The position numbers were made by a program, and so were the translations under genes. Below are positions 55,301 through 61,300 of a stretch of 64,000 nt of DNA, in pieces. Source of the DNA: Glandiceps talaboti. Taxonomy: Eukaryota; Hemichordata; Enteropneusta; Spengelidae. Within the stretch, counting starts at the first letter, position 1. Every line of letters starts with the position of its first letter. Below the pieces are notes generated by a model, which had not been told where the DNA came from, did not search any database, and was given only the letters and a program-made list of their open reading frames with translations. The DNA lies in the NCBI RefSeq assembly GCF_964340395.1, contig NC_135556.1, positions 3,894,001 through 3,958,000 of the forward strand, in the 5' to 3' direction.

Positions 55301-58300
55301 TCCTAGTGGGCTACCAATTTCAGAAAGTGGTAGCCCAAGGATGTTGACAATAGTCCTATATTCAAAAACAGAGCTCCTCTGTTGGAAATATGTGTTTTAT
55401 TAAAATATTTTATTGTCCATAAATCTTCCATCTTTTTAAAGTATCGCTTAATCAATAGTAGCCTGAGTGGGCTACTGGCTGCAAATATACAGTAGCCCCA
55501 TGACAAGAATTTGTGATCTATACTAGTGCACTATACTGCATCAGTGCATGTACAAAGAAATGTACAAGTACGGACTCCCAGAGGAGTAATATATTGCACT
55601 GTTGTACATGAACAAATACCAAAAGACATGTATCATGTCACTGGCCTAAAGGTTTGCCTATTTGTACAAATACACACACTCTGTTGAATTTTACAATCAT
55701 GTATATTCTGACAGTGTCTCACTATTAGTAGGAAGAAACACACACAAACAGGAATTCTCATGTCTACCAACTGAGAAGAAATGAATTGTTCAAATTAGAA
55801 TACTTATCCTTATGAACACTTGGTTTCTTAATGTAAATACCGTATTCACTAATAACCTGTATCTGTTATGACATCATACAATACACAATCAGTTACACTG
55901 TAGTGTATGATTTCACAACAAATTGTTATCGCCATATTTTATCTTACAAAATTCTCTGACAGCATCTGAAAGTATGAAGTGAGTATGTGAAATGTAAATC
56001 TAGTTTTACATTTGTACTAGGTTTTTTTAAATGTGTTTTTTCATTTTCTTATCTCAGTACCCATGACTCAATCATTCACCACAGAATAAATCCATGGATC
56101 ACCCTAACCTATCAACATCACATGTGACTGTACTATATATACATGTACATATACATAACATACATTAGCAGACTGGCAGCTGAAACTGGAATTTGTCATT
56201 CAATTTCTGATAAGGATTGTCAAACTGGATAGCTTGAAAATTCAATGCTAAAATACTCTTTGAACTGATTGTGTGTTAGAACCTGTGTAAGTCATTTGAT
56301 CTGCCAAGCTGAATTTTTGGTCATAAAAAATATTGGTATTTTAAAATACATTGCACAATGGTATTTTTCAATTTATTCATAATGGCAAGTCGGCATCTAT
56401 TTTTAAACATGAATACTAAAAGGTTTGATCAAAAGAAGACTCCATGGCTGTTGTATTAACCCTAAGGATTTGAGAAATTGCAGTTTGGCTATTTGATAAA
56501 GAAAAGAGCAAGGACAAATAACTCATAATGGAATATGAAATATATTCTATTTCGTTTACTAATCACCTTAATCTACTGATCTTCATCAAAAAACTTATTT
56601 GTAATGTTCTTAATTTCATGTTCTGTGGGCTGGTAAGCTTGTACATGTACACTGCATCCATGCTACCAGCAATCTACATGTTTAATCAATATTTTGACGA
56701 AATGGGGTAAAAATACAATAAGACTTGCTTCTGGGAAATTATCTGATATATTTACTGAAATGACAGACTGACCCATTTACAATATAATCATTATTAGTAC
56801 AAACAACTTCATACATATTAAATTTGACACGCTTCACTGCCCACATTTGACAACTTTATCAAGACTTTGATAAATGTACATGTACACCAAGGTGGCAAGT
56901 CAACCTACTAGTTTATACTCCTTGAATAAATTAACCTTAGTACAAGTCTGTTCTCACTGAAATCGGTTCACAAATGACTCAAAACTGAATCAATTTACTT
57001 AAATTGGTTTAAAATCGGTTTCTGTTCCCAGGAGCAAACTGAGTAATGGATTTGAATAAATTCACTTGTCCATCTTATGTATATATAAGTGACAAATTGG
57101 ATTCAGTTTTCTTTTGATTCAATGTGGTACATGTGTATTAATATTGCAAAGTACAAAATGTACAAATAATATTGGTCAGAACTACAGTACATGTACAACT
57201 GTACATGTATGAACATTTATCAGTGTAGTACTTTGCAACCTCATTTTTGAAAAAATAGTGTCTAAAAAAGAGCAAACAGAACTCACTAGCACTTAATACA
57301 ATGTACATCATCTAGTTCTCGCTCAAAAGCCAGAGAGAAAATAAATGGCAATACTTAAACTTGAAGACAATATTCTATCCAAACTCAGAGAGATCACTTT
57401 GTTTACAATGAATGAATGCCATATTCACCTAGGGTGAACCATACAATGTCAGCCAAACAATATGGGTATGCAAAATACTCACTTAATAAACAAGACATGA
57501 TGATTTCAGGGGCAGAAAATGATTGTCAAAAGTCAAGTGCATGATAGCCAAATGAAAATCTAAATTGGAATGAAGTCAGTGTTCCTGTCATCGCTATGTC
57601 ACCAGGCTTCAAGACAGTTTTGAAACAATTCAACTAAATGATTTTAAAAATTGCTTTTAATGTACACATGTACATTTAGTGAGAGACAGGAGACTTGATT
57701 TTGGATCATTTTAGATTTCCATGCATGGGAGAACAGGCTTTTAACGTTTACTTTTCACAACATTCAAATTTCCATTGGTTGAACACTAGAAACACAACTG
57801 ACCCTTTTCTAAAATACCAGTGAAATTAAAGTAAATATACATTTTTGTACCACAGCTGTCTTGATGAACCAGATAGCAGCCTAATATTTACATTTTCAGA
57901 CACCATACTACATGTACATCCAGATTATTCTTATATATAATCTCCCAGTATTCCGAATGAGAGGTACGTCATTGAGGTTGAATGATTCCCCTAATCTTGG
58001 CTATTGGCTCAGAGGGATACAGATATAGGGGAATCATGAGTCCAAGATGACGTAGCACGAATGAGAAATATCGGGAGATTATTTATTTATTATATACATA
58101 GACCCACTATTTTTTTCTATTATGATGACAATTTTAAATTTTCCGAAACTTACGCTGAACATGCATCAATTTTACAAAGTGATGTGGCTACAACACTCAG
58201 CTGTTCATTCAGTTTTCAGAATGTAGACGCCATTGTGATAGCTGCTGTCGTTACTACTACTAACGTATATGTTGAGATCAGTAAAATTACACAACAGACT

Positions 58301-61300
58301 TTCAGGTAGGGAACATTTTGCCAACGATGGGACGTTTGTCAAGAGCAGTGATCAATTCTTTGACAAAATATAGACACTTTCACCAGAAAAAATGAGACAT
58401 ATTGAGAGACTAACTAACGAACAGATGCCTACTAGTACTACACCGGTTATGCATAGAACTTGGCTCAGAGTCATATGCTAAAAACATCAACACTGGCAAG
58501 TTACAGGTATAATGTCGAAAAAATTGTGAACTTTTCAAAAACACAAATGTCGTTCATAAATGTTATCAATAGTTGAATTTCACTGCATTGTGTAACTACA
58601 TGTATCACAACTGGATGTTTTACAATGTTGATGTTAGCATCATGCATGTCTACGTACGTTAGTGGCTGTACGAAGGGCGATAGATGTGTCCAAAAGAGGT
58701 GTATTTGTTCATTGTTTACACTGATGATGATGATGCAGATGGTCGATGTTTGGCAATCCATGAATAGCAACAAAACTATATTTTCAAACAACATCGTAAC
58801 TGTACAGGTTAGTGATGTTTACAAATAATTCAAAGTAGTTGCGACCATATTACTATAGTGTGACTTCAAAGTATAGTGATATGAAATGTATGGATTTCAT
58901 ACTACTATACTTTGACGTCACACCCTGGGAATATGAGGGTCTATGTATATAATAAAGCTTAATATTCAGCATTGGCAAGATCTACATGTAGACTGTAACA
59001 TTGTTTTTATATACTTATATACATGTATGTAGCTTCAACTCAATTCTAACCACAACAGATTTCCTTAGCCCGTATCACACTACACAACAGCATACTGCAT
59101 CCATCCAAGCATGTGTTGCTAAGAGACATTTGGTCAAAATGAAGAGAAAAATGTCTGGGGAGCGGGACAGTAACAAACTCAATCTTAATTCCTACCTACA
59201 CTGTATGTAGACCTAAAAAAAAATCTGTAATGAACTTGTAACAATTTACAAATATGGTAACTGGAAATGTGTAAAATCTAAGTAATCTTATTTTTATATC
59301 ATTTTTACATTATTTTAGAAATTATATGGCTTATTACTGTCACTATTATGCTGTTGCACTTAAATACTACATGTAGCATATATATAATACCTACAGTTAC
59401 ATGGATTCATTCTACATGTATATATATAATACCTACAGTTACATAGATTCATTCTATTTTGTAAACCAGCTGGCAACAAAATGTATATACATTTGTACAT
59501 GAAATACATGTATGATGTATATACATGTACGTACGGTTACCCACCTAACTTTTGACAGGTACATGTACGTGTAGTTAATCATATTTATATTATCGTCAGA
59601 GGCCTTTTTATTTTTTATAGTTGGTTTATTAAACCAAGAATAGTTGGTGTTCAATACAAAGTGAGCCATACAGTCTGTACACATATGGGGTATCCACCTA
59701 TTGGCTTTATAAAATATTACCTATTTGGGTTCCAAACAATACCCCACTCTGAGTGTTTTATGAGCTTTTAAAATAATAAATACCTCTCTACATCATGCAT
59801 GTACAATGTACCATTAACTGGAAATGAATGGAGCATATTCCAGCCTAAAATAGCTACATTATTATTTATACGGCCATTTTGGATTTGTAATAAGATTGCA
59901 GATTGCTGGCAAGGTGTGATTTGAATAATGATTCATGAAAATAAAACACATATTTGATTAGTGTAATGATGTTATTTCCTGCCACGCATTGACATGCATT
60001 TATAGCAGAAGACATAAATTGACAAATGTAGATGAAATGATACTACTAGAGAACTAATATTCTGTACATGACTTATTTTTACCATAATTATGAAAGTTTG
60101 TAGGACTTTTTAAAAGCATATTTCAAATTATACATGTAAGTTAATAATTCTATTTAGGTGTGACAGACACTTGTGTGGGAACACTATAGAAATGATTGGT
60201 CCTCAACAATATAATGATAAATTCTATGACTCCATACATGTAGATACAACAAAAGTAATCCGCAACTGTGGGATTCACTCAAACATTGGAGTTTAAAGAA
60301 TTAATAGAATATGTGTATTTCCTCTGACTTTACAGGACACTCAGGTGGCCATCAGAGGGTGATACTACTGTACTGGGTATTTTATGTTTACTTTCTCGTC
60401 TTTGAGCTGCAGTGAAAGTTAGGACAATATGAAAGTAAAAATTGTTAAACAATGACTTCCTGGTTTAATGATGAGATCATCAAATCTACAAATACCAAGA
60501 ACAATGATATCTCCGTAACGGGATATCCTGAAACTTTGGGAGAAACAAATAACCAAACAGATGTGTCACTGATTGCCTTGAAACATATAAACAAGTTAAC
60601 CAACACCACAGATTCTTCTCTTTTATTGTGGTTCAACAATGTCAGTACATTTTTTTTATCTGAACTCTAGAGCTTAAAATACATGTGCATGTATATGTAA
60701 ATAGAGAGATAAAGTTGGTAAGATTATCTACCCTTAGTTTAGAATAGCATTGATACCACTACACATTCCAAGGGTTTCCCCCACAGTATGAGTCACACAT
60801 TATCTGTACAACAATGTGGCCTTCTCAGGTTTACATTTTTCATACATTTCCCTGATTCCTAGACAACATACAGATACAGAAATAAACATTCTAAATATAA
60901 TTATTGTTTTCAAATGAATTGAAAACCAGAAGAAAAAACCAATGGGTGATAATGAAGATTTAACTGTCCACCTTTGTTCTACAGTGAACACAATATGACA
61001 CGCCCCTTTATCTATCACCATGTGTTCTATAGTGTCTGCCAAGGTCAATGACATTATACTCATATTTTCAAAGTGTCAAACTTTAAAATGGTCTACAAAA
61101 CTTTCACACCAATCTAGGTCAAGGTACAGACCATGGAGTGAACTTTGGTCAAGGTGACATCACTTAAATTACATTAAAGTTAAATACATAAACAATTCAG
61201 ATCATGTGACAAACATTTTTTTTGTATACGATTTGCACACAATGTACAGAGAGTCGTAGTGACGGAGTACTATAATTTATAAATATTTTTTTTTCAAAGG

